From positions 14,105,100-14,169,099 of the forward strand of contig NC_092250.1 in assembly GCF_036320965.1 (NCBI RefSeq): a DNA stretch of 64,000 nt, written 5' to 3'. Positions 1 through 11,639 of the stretch are shown here, piece after piece. The notes under the pieces are model-generated. The model searched no databases and was not told the origin of the DNA. It worked only from the letters and a program-made list of their open reading frames with translations. This stretch comes from Panulirus ornatus (lineage: Eukaryota > Arthropoda > Malacostraca > Decapoda > Palinuridae). Numbering within the stretch: the first letter of the stretch is position 1; the number at the start of each line of letters is the position of its first letter. A program made the translations under genes and the position numbers.

Positions 1-155
1 TGGCCACTAAACTATACCTTAGATAGACAGTTTAGACGGCGAACAAAATAAAGTCAAAACTGCTTGCGTAAGTGAATGTCAAAAGTCGAACATTTATAAA
101 CATTTATTACCCTTCCATCATAGCTTGATGAGTGATTCTAACAGACTTTTAACGG

Positions 156-993
156 TGATTCATTTATTGCCGTTGCTGTGTTTCTCTTGGTGTATTATCA
201 CCAAATTATGTGAACAGGGATTGATTTATTGCCATTGCTGTGTTTCTGTTGTCTGCATATCATCACCAAAGTAAGTTCAGTGCATTTATCACCGTTGCTG
301 TGTTTCTGTTGTGTGTTTATTATCACCAAAGTATGTTTAGTGCTTCATTTATCACCGTTGCTGTGTTTCTGTTGTGTGTCTATTATCACCAAAGCATGTT
401 TAGTGCTTCATTTATTACCGTTGCTGTGTTTCTGTTGTCTATATTATCACCAAAGTATGTTTAGTGCTTCATTTATCACCGTTGCTGTGTTTCTGTTGTG
501 TGTCTATTATCACCAAAGCATGTTTAATGCTTCATTTATTACCGTTGCTGTGTTTCTGTTGTGTGTCTATTATCACCAAATCATGTTTAGTGCTTCATTT
601 ATTACCGTTGCTGTGTTTCTGTTGTCTATATTATCACCAAAGTATGTTTAGTGCTTCATTTATCACCGTTGCTGTGTTTCTGTTGTGTGTCTATTATCAC
701 CAAAGCATGTTTAATGCTTCATTTATTACCGTTGCTGTGTTTCTGTTGTGTGTCTATTATCACCAAAGTATGTTTAGTGCTTCATTTATTACCGTTGCTG
801 TTTCTCATGTTGGTATATTACCACCAAAGTATGTTTAGTGCTTCATTTATCACCGTTGCTGTGTTTCTGTTGTGCCTATTATCACCAAAGTATGTTTAAT
901 GCTTCATTTATTACCGTTGCTGTGTTTCTGTTGTGTGTCTGTTATCACCAAATTATGTTTAGTGCTTCATTTATTACCGTTGCTGTTTCTCCT
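156..993. repeat. 63-bp minisatellite
   Basis: About 13 head-to-tail units of 61-63 bp. Each carries accgttgctgtgtttctgtt followed by a tattatcaccaaa block and a tagtgcttcattta block. Spacing of the first word at 291, 354, 417 and 478 gives the period. Most units are 63 bp (21 codons), which keeps several frames open for up to 140 codons. The apparent peptides are repeat by-products. Confidence 0.95.
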
Positions 994-2696
994 GCATTCG
1001 TGGGGCAATACAATCTCTACCTGAGCTGCGAATGTAGGTCGTTTCTTCACGATCATATTGGTCGACTGGATGACTCTAGCCACGCCAGACATCTATCTGG
1101 AGGCAATGGGCGTGTGTTGCAATCATAAATTGCACGTGTGATTGAGAGTATATATATATCTTATTTCCCTTCTGCTCTGAAGGAGACATTTTGATTGTGT
1201 TTCTATAGCCCCAGTAGTGCTTCCATATCGACAAGGGTCCTGAGACCTCTTACAGCAGTATCATTTTTTCTCTTTTTTTTCATTGCTAGGGGGCTACCAG
1301 CGCGTAGCCATCAGACTCGGTGGCCTGCTGATGCACACTGTAGCTCCGCTCCCGGTTCGCTCACAGTTCGCTATCGCGTCCGGGTAAATATCACTATACA
1401 TGTACATATTTGAGTGGGGGTATGCATACTATCGTACAAGGGTCGCTCTCGCTCCGATCACGTGTTAAGCAACGGTCATGCAAAAGATATTCTGAGCGGA
1501 GCCTAATCGTCCCCCTGAGCGGAGCTATAGTGTGTTTTCTCAACCCGGAACCACTCTTACAGTGCAAGAGTTTCGTTAAACTCAACTACTGTAAAATATC
1601 GGGTCAGTTTACTCTGTGAAAAAAAAATATAGGAGTATGATAAGAACTAATTCCACATTGAGAGTACATTACACACATGAGTATGACCGTCATTAAAGGC
1701 ATTTCAATCCTCACTCGTGCAATGCTAGGATAGACGCGTCCTCCCTACCCTCGACTCACTGCCTTGTGACTTGCTCGCCCAACCTGGGCTGCAGCTCTGC
1801 CACTCTAGCCAGCCTTCCCATGCATTCCACAATATAAAAAGAATGATTCATGAGCGTTTATGTCAACACGAGTAAGATGTCCAATAATGAGTATTAAGGT
1901 TACAAGTTAGTGATTATTTGTCGTGAAACTTGGGAGTTCATTATTCACTGTAAATTCTGTCACTTTGCGTGTGATTTATTCGTTAGCCTTTTTCCAGGTC
2001 GTCGCAGAACGAAGTGGCAAATGGAAAAGAAAGTCTAGGTTTGCAGATACTCAGAGAGGCCTTTGGTTATTTGCCCCAATGACATACCACACTCATACGC
2101 TGTATCACGTCATTCTACAGTCGGAACTCCACGAATGTCAATATGTCGATTAAGTATGAGAGATATGTAAATTATATGCATGTGTCTGCTATTTTACGAC
2201 ATCGAACGTCTAGTGAATGGAACATGCCTGAGATCCCAAGGGTGTGTTTGTGTCATTAACCCAAAATCGTCGGTGTTTCTCGAAGACTGAATGTGATAAG
2301 ATATGCAGAAAAAGATTGTGTATATCATTAACCCACAGAGGTACACTGACTACTGCTCTATAATCGATTAATGTGTGTCAGTCATATCGCTTATATACGC
2401 TTTGGAGCTTAAAGAATTTCATATATGCCATAAACTTCGTAGTAAGTTAATGATGCAGATTTTACGTTTAATGGCACACTAGCAAAACGTACTGTGTATG
2501 AATATGGAATGTTTACTCTCGTTGCTGATTTATGCTAACGGCCAGAGTAACATGAGGTTATATACAACAGTAAGCATTTAATAACGTCATGAGCAGATAC
2601 GAGGGATTTCTCGTTCATTAGTCACATTGCGAATGCCTGACTTTAATTTTGCTAACTCTGACTTGGTTCTCGGTTTCAGACTTGTAGAAGTACTTT
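994..2696. other. Unique sequence, no recognisable gene
   Basis: No array and no family-level protein similarity seen. Open frames of 60-76 codons at 1195-1619 and 1923-2153 have no domain I recognise. A GC-rich stretch at 1730-1830 is exon-like in composition only. Confidence 0.5.
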
Positions 2697-3295
2697 AGCA
2701 GCATCGTCAGCTTAGCTTAGGTGTACCAGCATCATCAGCTTAGGTGTACCAGCATCATCAGCTTAGGTGTACCAGCATCATCAGCTTAGGTGTACCAGCA
2801 TCATCAGCTTAGGTGTACCAGCATCATCAGCTTAGGTGTACCAGCATCATCAGCTTAGGTGTACCAGCATCATCAGCTTAGGTGTACCAGCATCATCAGC
2901 TTAGGTGTACCAGCATCGTCAGCTTAGGTGTACCAGTATCGTCAGCTTAGGTGTACCAGCACCATCAGCTTAGGTGTACCAGCATCATCAGCTTAGGTGC
3001 AGCCAGCATCATCAGCTTAGGTGTACCAGCATCATCAGCTTAGGTGTACCAGCATCATCAGCTTAGATGTACCAGCATCATCAGCTTAGGTGTATCAGCA
3101 TCGTCAGCTTAGGTGTACCAGCATCATCAGCTTAGGTGTACCAGCATCATCAGCTTAGGTGTACCAGCATCATCAGCTTAGGTGTACCAGCATCGTCAGC
3201 TTAGGTGTACCAGCATCATCAGCTTAGGTGTACCAGCATCATCAGCTTAGGTGTACCAGCATCGTCAGCTTAGGTGTACCAGCATCGTCAGCTTG
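2697..3295. repeat. 23-bp minisatellite
   Basis: About 26 units built on agcatcatcagcttaggtgt plus acc. The exact 23-bp step is visible from gtgtacc at 2721 and 2744. Variation is light, mainly catcatc versus catcgtc. The word cagcttaggt also occurs in the unrelated-looking array at 12.9 kb. Confidence 0.95.
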
Positions 3296-3633
3296 AAAGT
3301 ACTGGAACCACTCTGCCTGGACGCAGGAGGAAGGCAGCCAGTGGTTGAGTTATGTTCCGTGAGTGACTCGGCCGTCAGTTAGGTGTGTCCGGGTGTCAGC
3401 AGGCTGATAGATGGGTGTCTTTGGGATCAGCGAGTCGATAGATAGACATCATGGGGGGGGGATTTCATCCAACCAACTGAGGGTATTTGAAGGTGAATAA
3501 GGCATAGGGTTGGTGAAGGAGTCAGCTAGCGATCAGTTGGGTGTCCATGAGTTAGACAGTCGACGAGCGAGTGTACGGGAGTGTATGGGAGGCGTCAGCA
3601 AGCTGTAACTCAAGCTTGGGCTTTAGGGAGTCG
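3296..3633. other. Unique spacer
   Basis: G-rich, non-repetitive DNA between two arrays, with an eight-base G run near 3452. No gene signal. Confidence 0.5.
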
Positions 3634-3931
3634 GGCGAGCTGACAAGCAAGGCTGTGTGGGAGCCCGCCAGCCGACGACGGTGGTCGGGTGTGTGTAATA
3701 TCTTGATCGGCAAGCTGACAAGCAAGGCTGTGTGGGAGTCGAGTCGGCGAGCTGACAAGCAAGGCTGTGTGGGAGTCGAGTCTGCAAGCTGACAAGCAAG
3801 GCTGTGTGGGAGTCGAGTCGGCAAGCTGACAAGCAAGGTTGTGTGGGAGTCGAGTCGGCGAACTGACAAGCAAGGCTGTGTGGGAGTCGAGTCAGCCGAC
3901 GACGGTGGTCGGGTGTGTGTAATATCTTGAA
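3634..3931. repeat. 37-bp minisatellite with a 225-bp flanking repeat
   Basis: About six units containing gctgacaagcaaggctgtgt (steps 3714, 3751, 3788). A separate block of about 35 bp beginning gccgacgacggtggtcggg occurs at 3671 and again at 3896, exactly 225 bp apart, so the array has a compound organisation. Open frames on both strands here are repeat shadows. Confidence 0.9.
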
Positions 3932-4189
3932 TTCCACTGAAGGACACGCGAGAGGTGAGGGGGCAGGGAGGCGTCCCTTGGGCATACTTGTGAACTATCA
4001 TAAGAGAACTTATTATGAGACAAGTTAACCCTTGCCAGGGACTGTGGAGGGTAAAGTGAGGGAGGGAGGAGGGAGTCAAGAGGAGGGACGGGGTTTTCTA
4101 CCGTTGGGATGGAGGGAAGCTGTGTGGGGGTAAAAGGTGAAGAAGATTAGGGAGGTGATTTTTGGATTTTGGATTTTGCCAGTTGATAC
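3932..4189. other. Unique spacer
   Basis: Short non-repetitive stretch. It includes a GGAGGGAGGAGGGAG run near 4060 that could form a G-quadruplex. No gene signal. Confidence 0.4.
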
Positions 4190-5065
4190 AGACACCAGTC
4201 CTGCCTACAGCTGGCACATTCTTATTTTACCAGCTAAGGCACCAGTCCTGTCCACAGCTGGCTCATTCTTATTTTGCCAGTTAAGACACCAGTCCTGCCC
4301 ACAGCTGGCACATTCTTATTTTGCCAGCTAAGGCACCAGTCCTGCCCACAGCTGGCTCATTCTTATTTTGCCAGTTAAGACACCAGTCCTGCCCACAGCT
4401 GGCTCATTCTTATTTTGCCAGTTAAGACACCAGTCCTGTCCACAGCTGGCTCATTCTTATTTTGCCAGTTAAGACACCAGTCCTGCCCACAGCTGGCACA
4501 TTCTTATTTTGCCAGTTAAGACACCAGTCCTGTCCACAGCTGGCTCATTCTTATTTTGCCAGTTAAGACACCAGTCCTGTCCACAGCTGGCTCATTCTTA
4601 TTTTGCCAGTTAAGACACCAGTCCTGTCCACAGCTGGCACATTCTTATTTTGCCAACTAAGACACCAGTCCTGCCCACAGCTGGCTCATTCTTATTTTGC
4701 CAGTTAAGACACCAGTCCTGCCCACAGCTGGCTCATTCTTATTTTGCCAGTTAAGACACCAGTCCTGTCCACAGCTGGCACATTCTTATTTTGCCAACTA
4801 AGACACCAGTCCTGCCCACAGCTGGCACATTCTTATTTTGCCAGTTAAGACACCAGTCCTGTCCACAGCTGGCTCATTCTTATTTTGCCAGTTAAGACAC
4901 CAGTCCTGCCCACAGCTGGCACATTCTTATTTTGCCAGTTAAGACACCAGTCCTGTCCACAGCTGGCTCATTCTTATTTTGCCAGTTAAGACACCAGTCC
5001 TGCCCACAGCTGGCTCATTCTTATTTTGCCAGTTAAGACACCAGTCTTGCTCACAGCTGGCACAT
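4190..5065. repeat. 47-bp minisatellite with one CAGCTG per unit
   Basis: About 18-19 units with acaccagtcctgcccacagc, then tggctcattcttattttgcc, then agttaag. The step is 47 bp (4194 to 4241). Variation is limited to a few positions (ctc/cac, tgcc/tgtc, agttaaga/agctaagg). Every unit holds the palindrome CAGCTG, the core E-box recognised by bHLH proteins. Whether anything binds is unknown. Confidence 0.95.
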
Positions 5066-5752
5066 ACCATCACACAGGACATGCTAGTGTTGTGTACCTT
5101 CTAATCAAGTACCCGAGCGATGATGGTTACAGTGGGATGTAAGGTGATTCAATATTATCAAGACTCGAAGTTCTGTTATTCTATGCATTCAACCCCGATC
5201 TGTATCGCTCCGGTAAAGACTTGTCTATTGGCCACTAATGTTGAACTAGATAGTTAAACTGCTGTGTTGCGTGTGATTATCAAATACATATAATGCGTTC
5301 TCTCGTCAGTAGATTACGTTAGTAATAGAATTATTGCAATATTCTGTCTATAAAAAGCGTTGCCTGATGGCTATTAATGGATTTATGCTGATATCTGACC
5401 ATGGTTCAGTCAAATCCCGACTTAATTGCGGGTTCATACGTTTCTGTATACATCACCATCTGTCTATAATGCCCTCATGACCAAGATGTGCCAAAGGAGT
5501 CGTGGTGTTAGGCCAGGACCTTTCTGAAGGCTCTTGCAGCCCAGGGCTGTGCGTGACTTACCACAGCAGGGGAATGTAGACGCCTTTGGAAGGAGGAAGT
5601 TTCTTGACGAGTCTGTGTAAGCCTCGCCAAAAGGTGACTCTTTGCTCCACCCACAAGTGCATTTTCGTGCAGGCGTGGCGTCGTCCAGCAATACCTGTGC
5701 ATCGATAATGCACAGATAAAAGCAAAGATAAGTTACGTATGTGTCGTATATA
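5066..5752. other. Unique sequence
   Basis: Non-repetitive. 5464-5740 is more GC-rich and open on the minus strand, but the longest such frame runs into the CA tract and has no recognisable domain. Confidence 0.4.

Positions 5753-5794
<42 letters not shown>
5753..5794. repeat. (AC)n microsatellite
   Basis: Uninterrupted CA dinucleotides, about 20 repeats. Confidence 0.98.
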
Positions 5795-5795
<1 letters not shown>

Positions 5796-6544
5796 GCAAC
5801 TTGTTATAGATCTCGATCATGAAATTAATCATTTTTTTAACAGTAAAGGAAGGAATGATTATGTGACCTCGACAGCCCCAGTGTAGACTAGACCATACGA
5901 ACAGATCAATGGGAGGAGATAGACTGATTGATCAATGACACACCTTTCTAAATCAACCACCCGAAAGCGATATCATTCTTGAACCTTTGTTTTCTAGATC
6001 AATGCTGAGAAAACAAGAGAACCAGAAGTACGTTTCACAAGCGTGCTGAAGGAGGAGGAAATTTTTTCGCTGGGCCACCAGGAACAGACGGACGTAAGAT
6101 GTAACATTATGCAAAAAAAAAAAATTTACCATGAAGGAAATAGATTTCCCCCTTAGATTTGCGAGGAAAACACAACTTCGAGGTCAATAGGTCAACCTCC
6201 AGCACCAGAAGGTGGCCTGCTACCCTGCCCTGCATACAAAGCTGGAGCGACTGGCACAGCTGTTACCACGGTGGGCAAAATGATGGCTTAGAACACTGCT
6301 ACATGAAGATGGGGAAATTATATGGCTCCAGAGACGGTAAGTAGCGGGTGTTGAAGTATGTGTGATACCTGCTCTCTTAATCCCTTATACGCCACGGATG
6401 AAAAGTTGCTCGAAAGGAGCCCACATTTCCCTGCTGCTAAAAGTAGCGCAAAGTTTTGGGCTGTGTGAGCCTCTAGAAAGAGACTCGTGTTGCTTCGTCT
6501 CATAACCTTCAATATATGCATATTCTCTCTTTACTCCCGTGCAT
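5795..6544. other. Unique sequence
   Basis: No array or recognisable protein. An A-run sits near 6113-6124. Confidence 0.4.
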
Positions 6545-6559
6545 ACACACATACACACA

Positions 6560-6606
<47 letters not shown>
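6545..6606. repeat. (AC)n microsatellite
   Basis: About 30 CA repeats with two early interruptions (cat, cag). Confidence 0.98.
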
Positions 6607-6607
<1 letters not shown>

Positions 6608-6844
6608 AGCCTAAGCCTTCGACGTGGCTAGCACTCACAGACACACGACCATGTATGTTCATTCAGGCAACACAAGTGATTGTGCAGACATCTACTGCCT
6701 GGTGTGTCTTGCAGCGGCGAATCTGAGGCCACCTTTTGAGTTCCCCTGACTGATCTAAGATGTTCTGTCTTTCAGAAAGCAATGGATGAAATGACAAGTC
6801 CCTGAGATACGCCAGTGCTCTCTGCGTTCTCCTTCTCCGTGTGT

Positions 6845-6949
6845 CTACTCGACTCTTTTAATGCAGTGGACTAGGGCGAGATGAGCAATTTTTTTCTACT
6901 GGACTCTTTTAATGCTGTGGACTAGGGCGAGATGAGCAATTTTTTTCTT
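6845..6949. repeat. 51-bp two-copy tandem duplication
   Basis: gactcttttaatg at 6851 and 6902 starts two nearly identical 51-bp copies that end in ggcgagatgagcaattttttt. It looks like an array at birth. Confidence 0.9.
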
Positions 6950-7039
6950 CCCATAAGGTCGATCATTCGCTTTGTGCGAGCAAGATACGATCATGTAAGG
7001 TGAGTGGATTGCACAACCATTTAAGTTGTTCCATCTCGA

Positions 7040-7650
7040 TAGTCACGCGTTAAGTGGGGGCCTTCGAAGTGCGTACTATCCAGTCACGCGTTAACTGGGA
7101 GCCTTCGAAGTGCGTACTATATAGTCACGCGTTAACTGGGGGCCTTCGAAGTGCGTACTATCTAGTCGCGTTAACTGGGAGCCTTCGAAATGCGTACTAT
7201 CTAGCCACACGTTAACCGGGAGCCTTCGAAGTGCGTACTATCTAGTCACGCGTTAACTGGGAGGCCTTCGAAGTGCGTACTATCTAGTTACGCGTTAACT
7301 GGGGGCCTTCGAAGTGCGTACTATCAGCAGTCACGCGTTAACTGGGGGGTCTTCGAAGTGCGTACTATCTAGTCGCGTTAACTGGGGGGCCTTCGAAGTG
7401 CGTACTATCTAGTCGCGTTAACTGGGGGGCCTTCGAAGTGCGTACTATCTAGTCGCGTTAACTGGGGGCTTTCGAAGTGCGTACTATCTAGTCACACGTT
7501 AACTGGGAGGCCTTCGAAGTACGTACCATCTGGTCGCGTTAACTGGGGGGCCTTCGAAGTGCGTACTATCTAGTCACGCGTTAACTGGGAGGCCTTCGAA
7601 GTGCGTACTATCTATTCACGCGTTAACTGGGAGGCCTTCGAAGTGCGTAT
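7040..7650. repeat. About 41-bp minisatellite with palindromic blocks
   Basis: About 15 units combining tagtcacgcgttaactgg, a G run of variable length, and ccttcgaagtgcgtactat. Lengths vary from 38 to 43 bp because of the G run and loss of the 'ac' before gcg. The units carry the palindromes ACGCGT and CTTCGAAG. Confidence 0.93.
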
Positions 7651-7964
7651 CAGCTACAGAGGACGAAGGGTCTCACCTCACTCAGCAAACCCAATTGTCA
7701 TCAGGGATGCAGTAAGTCATATCAATATTGAGAGTCGTCATTGGCGAAGTCAAATGGTCATGCCTCCTGGTCATCAAAGTGCTATCATGTTTGTAGTAAG
7801 AGAGACGAGAGTCTTATCGTGTTAGTATTCTCGACCGTCCTTAATTACGGACCATCACAGCTTGTAGCCTGTATAATCTAAGAGTTTGATTGGTGTCCGT
7901 CTCCCACTGGGAGAGAACCCAGCGGTCCGTTCTTCCTCTTCCGCTATTGTGACAGGTCGCCTAA
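7651..7964. other. Unique spacer
   Basis: Non-repetitive. No gene recognised. Confidence 0.4.
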
Positions 7965-8311
7965 TGTACGTTTATACTGCATGTATACTCTATGTATGTA
8001 TGTATATATACTGTATGTATGTATACTTTATGTATGTATACTGTATGTATGTACGTTTACTCTGTATGTATGAATGTATACGTATGTATGTTTGTATGTA
8101 CGTTTATGTTGTATGAATGTAAACTGTATTTATATGCGTTTATAGTGTATGTATGAATGCATACTGTATGTGTATATGTATGTATGTATGCATACTGTAT
8201 GTATGTATGTATGTATACTGTATGTACGTTTATATTGTATGGATGTATACTGTATGTACGTATGTATACTGTATGTACGTTTATATTGCGTGGATGTATA
8301 CTATATGTATG
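7965..8311. repeat. Degenerate TGTA-rich simple repeat
   Basis: Imperfect (TGTA)n with frequent tactgtatgta phrases. It passes directly into the next array at about 8312. Confidence 0.9.
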
Positions 8312-9088
8312 TACTTCATTCATGGACAGTTCAAATACGTCCCTCATTCATGGGCAGTTCATATACGTCCCTCATTCATGGACAGTTCATATACGTCCCT
8401 CATTCATGGACAGTTCAAATACGTACTTCATTCATGGACAGTTCAAATACGTACTTCATTCATGGACAGTTCAAATACGTACTTCATTCATGGGCACTTC
8501 AAATACATCCCTCATTCATGGGCAGTTCAAATACGTCCCTCATTCATGGGCAGTTCAAATACGTACTTCATTCATGGACAGTTCATATACGTCCCTCATT
8601 CATGGACAGTTCAAATACGTACTTCATTCATGGACAGTTCAAATACGTACTTCATTCATGGACAGTTCAAATACGTACTTCATTCATGGGCAGTTCAAAT
8701 ACGTCCCTCATTCATGGACAGTTCAAATACGTCCCTCATTCATGGGCAGTTCAAATACGTCCCTCATTCATGGGCAGTTCAAATACGCCCCTCATTCATG
8801 GACAGTTCAAATATGTCCCTCATTCATGGACAGTTCATATACGTCCCTCATTCATGGACAGTTCAAATACGTCCCTCATTCATGGACAGTTCAAATATAT
8901 CCCTCATTCATGGACAGTTCAAATACGTACTTCATTCATGGACAGTTCAAATACGTACTTCATTCATGGGCACTTCAAATACATCCCTCATTCATGGGCA
9001 GTTCAAATACGTCCCTCATTCATGGGCAGTTCAAATACATCCCTCATTCATGGGCAGTTCAAATACGTTCCTCATTCATGGGCAGTTT
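8312..9088. repeat. 28-bp minisatellite, stop-free in all three forward frames
   Basis: About 28 units of cattcatggacagttcaaat plus acgtccct, with variants ggg/gga, tac/ccc and aat/tat. The 28-bp step is seen at 8345 and 8373. Because 28 is not a multiple of 3, each frame reads through all three phases. The unit has no forward stop in any phase, so three overlapping frames of 317-335 codons appear. I interpret them as artefacts. Confidence 0.95.
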
Positions 9089-9299
9089 ACGAACTTCTCG
9101 CAGTGATTAATCTGAGCAATTCTATGGGCTGTTTAATCAAGGTGTTCTTCACTTGAGGTTTGCTCGTTGTGTTGTAAGGTGGCATTAATCAGACAAGCGT
9201 ACGCCTTTAATAACATCCTGGATCTTCCATGAAGCCAGAGAGCCAATCTGTGGCCAGGTTATCATTAGCCCACCCTAGGGGGTCATATGAGATGAGAAG

Positions 9300-9932
9300 G
9301 GGGCGAGTTGTAGGCTGGAGGGAAGTGTTGTAGGCTGGAGGGAAGTCTTGTAGGCTGGAGGGAAGTCTTGTAGGCTGGAGAGAAGTGTTGTAGGCTGGAG
9401 GGAAGTGTTTGAGGCTGGAGGGAAGTGTTTGAGGCTGGAGAGAAGTGTTGTAGGCTGGAGGGAAGTGTTGTAGGCTGAAGGGGAGTGTTGTAGGCTGAAG
9501 GGGAGTGTTGTAGGGTGGAGGGAAGTGTTGTAGGCTGGAGGGAAGTGTTGTAAGCCGGAGGGAAGTGTTGTAGGCTGGAGGGAAGTGTTGTAGGCTGGAG
9601 GGAAGTGTTGCAGGCTGGAGGGAAGTGTTGTAGGCTGGAGGGAAGTGTTGTAGGCTGGAGGGAAGTGTTTGAGGCTGGAGAGAAGTGTTGTAGGCTGGAG
9701 GGAAGTGTTGTAGGCTGAAGGGGAGTGTTGTAGGCTGAAGGGGAGTGTTGTAGGGTGGAGGGAAGTGTTGTAGGATGGAGGGAAGTGTTGTAGGCTGGAG
9801 GGAAGTGTTGGAGGCTGGAGGGAAGTGTTGTAGGCTGGAGGGAAGAGTTGTAGGCTGGAGGGAAGTGTTGTAGGCTGGAGGGAAGTGTTGTAGGCTGGAG
9901 GGAAGTGTTATAGGCTGGAGGGAAGTATGCTC
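9300..9932. repeat. 20-bp G-rich minisatellite with 240-bp higher-order unit
   Basis: About 31 units of gtaggctggagggaagtgtt. A run of diagnostic variants (tttgaggctggagag, then ctgaaggggagt twice, then gggtggag) occurs from about 9428 and again from about 9668, exactly 240 bp (12 units) apart, showing block duplication inside the array. The G-rich strand is plus. Confidence 0.95.
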
Positions 9933-10234
9933 TTTAAGCACTTGGCAACGTCAATCGTACTGTAATTTGAATCCACGCAATTGTCACATAGCGACCTGAT
10001 GGAGCCTTTAGCATCAACACGTAACCAAGAGAACTGGTTTCTAAATGGTTTAGGTCCACGGCATCAACTGGTTAAGGCGTCTAAGGTAATGGCCCTTACC
10101 CTACCCCCCCTTTCACGGTCACGCTTCAATCGGAAGGTATAATTGGCAATCTTAGCATAATTAGCAGGGAACTCTGTCGTCCGGGAAATGGTCTAGCAAC
10201 GACCAGTTGGTTGGCTTGTTTGGGGGGTGATTTT
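9933..10234. other. Unique spacer
   Basis: Non-repetitive. A tRNA-like phrase near 10065 is discussed under rejected items. Confidence 0.4.
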
Positions 10235-10440
<206 letters not shown>

Positions 10441-10497
10441 CAGTTTTGGAGATAGAGGCATGTATGTAGTCTGTTGTGGATGAGTAGAGCCTGGTAA

Positions 10498-11172
10498 GTG
10501 AGTCAGTTGTTGTTCGCTGATGATACAGCGCTGGTGGCTGATTCGGGTGAGAAACTGCATAAGCTGGTGACTGAGTTAGGTAAAGTGTGTGAAAGAAGAA
10601 AGCTGAGAGTAAATGTGAATAAGAGCAAGGTTATTAGATACAGTAGGGTTGAGGGACAGGTCAACTGGGAGGTAAGTTTGAATGGAGAAGAACCGGAGGA
10701 AGTGAAGTGTTTTTGATATCTATGAGTGGATTCGGCAGCGGATGGAATCATGGAAGTGGAAGTGAGTCACAGGGTGGGGGAGGGGGCGAAAGTTCTGGGA
10801 GCGTAGAGAAATGTGTGGAAGGCGAGAACATTATCTCGGAAAGCAAAAATGGTTATGTTTGAAGGAATAGTGGTTCCAACAATTTTATATGGTTGCGAGG
10901 TTTGGGCTATAGATAGAGTTGTGCGGAGGAGGGTGGATGTGTTGGAAATGAGATGTTTAAGGACAGTATGTGGTGTGATGTGGTTTGATCGAGTAAGTGT
11001 GTCTGTGGGTGGGTGAAAGGCGGGCAAGGATGTGGTATACCGGGGTCGACGTGCTGTCAGTGGATTGAATCAGGGCATGTGAAGCGTCTGGGGTGGGCCA
11101 TGGAAGGTTCTGTTGGGCCTGGATGTGGAAAGGGAGCTGTGGTTTCGGGCATTATTGCATGACAGCTGGAGA
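10498..11172 (+). pseudogene. RTE-like non-LTR retrotransposon relic (RT C-terminus and 3' tail)
   Basis: The reverse transcriptase catalytic box reads [11 protein letters not shown] (FADD at 10513-10524), followed by [11 protein letters not shown], the EEVKCF/YL region, SRKAKMVMFEGIVVPTILYG and RRRVDVLEMRCLRTVCGV. The order and wording match the RT C-terminal half of RTE-type LINEs (family knowledge). One frame carries the whole segment but has stops at 10714, 10723 and 10804, so it is dead. Just after codon GG at about 11013 it jumps to GLNQGM and a 3' tail ending at a gacagctggagac motif. Comparison with the copy at 20.3 kb shows about 150 bp deleted at that point. No start is meaningful. 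Confidence 0.8.
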
Positions 11173-11210
11173 CACACACACACACACACACACAGCCACA
11201 GCCACAAACA

Positions 11211-11267
<57 letters not shown>
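11171..11267. repeat. (AC)n microsatellite at a LINE 3' end
   Basis: Interrupted (AC)n with an agccacagccacaaacac segment in the middle. It begins exactly where the LINE tail ends (gacagctggagac), where the 20.3-kb copy continues with unrelated sequence. Confidence 0.97.
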
Positions 11268-11269
<2 letters not shown>

Positions 11270-11416
11270 CTTAGGAGAACACTGGACGCAACTTGGTGTT
11301 GCGAGATCTGTACCACTACGTCGCTGCTGACCTCGGCACACAAGCGTTACCTCAGCCCAGTAAGAAAAATCCACCGTTTTCCATAACTCGGCGCCAGAGT
11401 CGTGGGTGCTGAAGCG

Positions 11417-11575
11417 CAAGAAATCCTCCCTTCCTGTATTACTTTTCGGTGGAAGGGACAGAACAGGGAGCCAAGTGAGGAATTTTCGCTCTCAGGGTCA
11501 GTTATCTGTTCTTGATGCTACCCCGCTCACGCGGGAAATGGCGAGCACGTATGAATGAAATATAAGAAAAGAGAA
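11417..11575 (+). mobile_element. SINE-like interspersed repeat, 5'-truncated copy
   Basis: It shares aaatcctccctt, a (ga)aggaacagagaa-like stretch, a gccaagtgagga-like stretch, ctgttct, gctaccccgct and acgcgggaaatggcga with the longer copy at 34379-34620, in the same order and orientation. No coding capacity. Family unknown to me by name. Confidence 0.65.
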
Positions 11576-11639
11576 ATATGGAGATTTAAAACATCCAGTG
11601 CTATTAGAATATGGTGAAAATTCGAATGGCAGTATAGAA

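Noticed and set aside
229..1128. Overlapping frames of 74-140 codons
   Set aside because: They are translations of the 63-bp array in different phases, without homology.
2697..3295. CRISPR array
   Set aside because: Tandem units have no distinct unique spacers and the context is eukaryotic. The same applies to all other arrays here.
2697..3295. Telomere-like TTAGG repeat
   Set aside because: cttagg occurs once per 23-bp unit, not as contiguous TTAGG.
8149..9156. Three overlapping frames of 317-335 codons
   Set aside because: All are translations of the 28-bp array and the TGTA-rich lead-in. Similar openness in all frames argues against coding.
9207..9941. 244-codon minus-strand Pro/Leu/Thr-rich frame
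   Set aside because: It is the 20-bp array read in one strand; the 60-bp cycle has no stop.
10060..10140. tRNA-like phrase ggttaaggcgtctaa
   Set aside because: Resembles the D-arm of a Ser/Leu tRNA, but no B box or acceptor stem follows.
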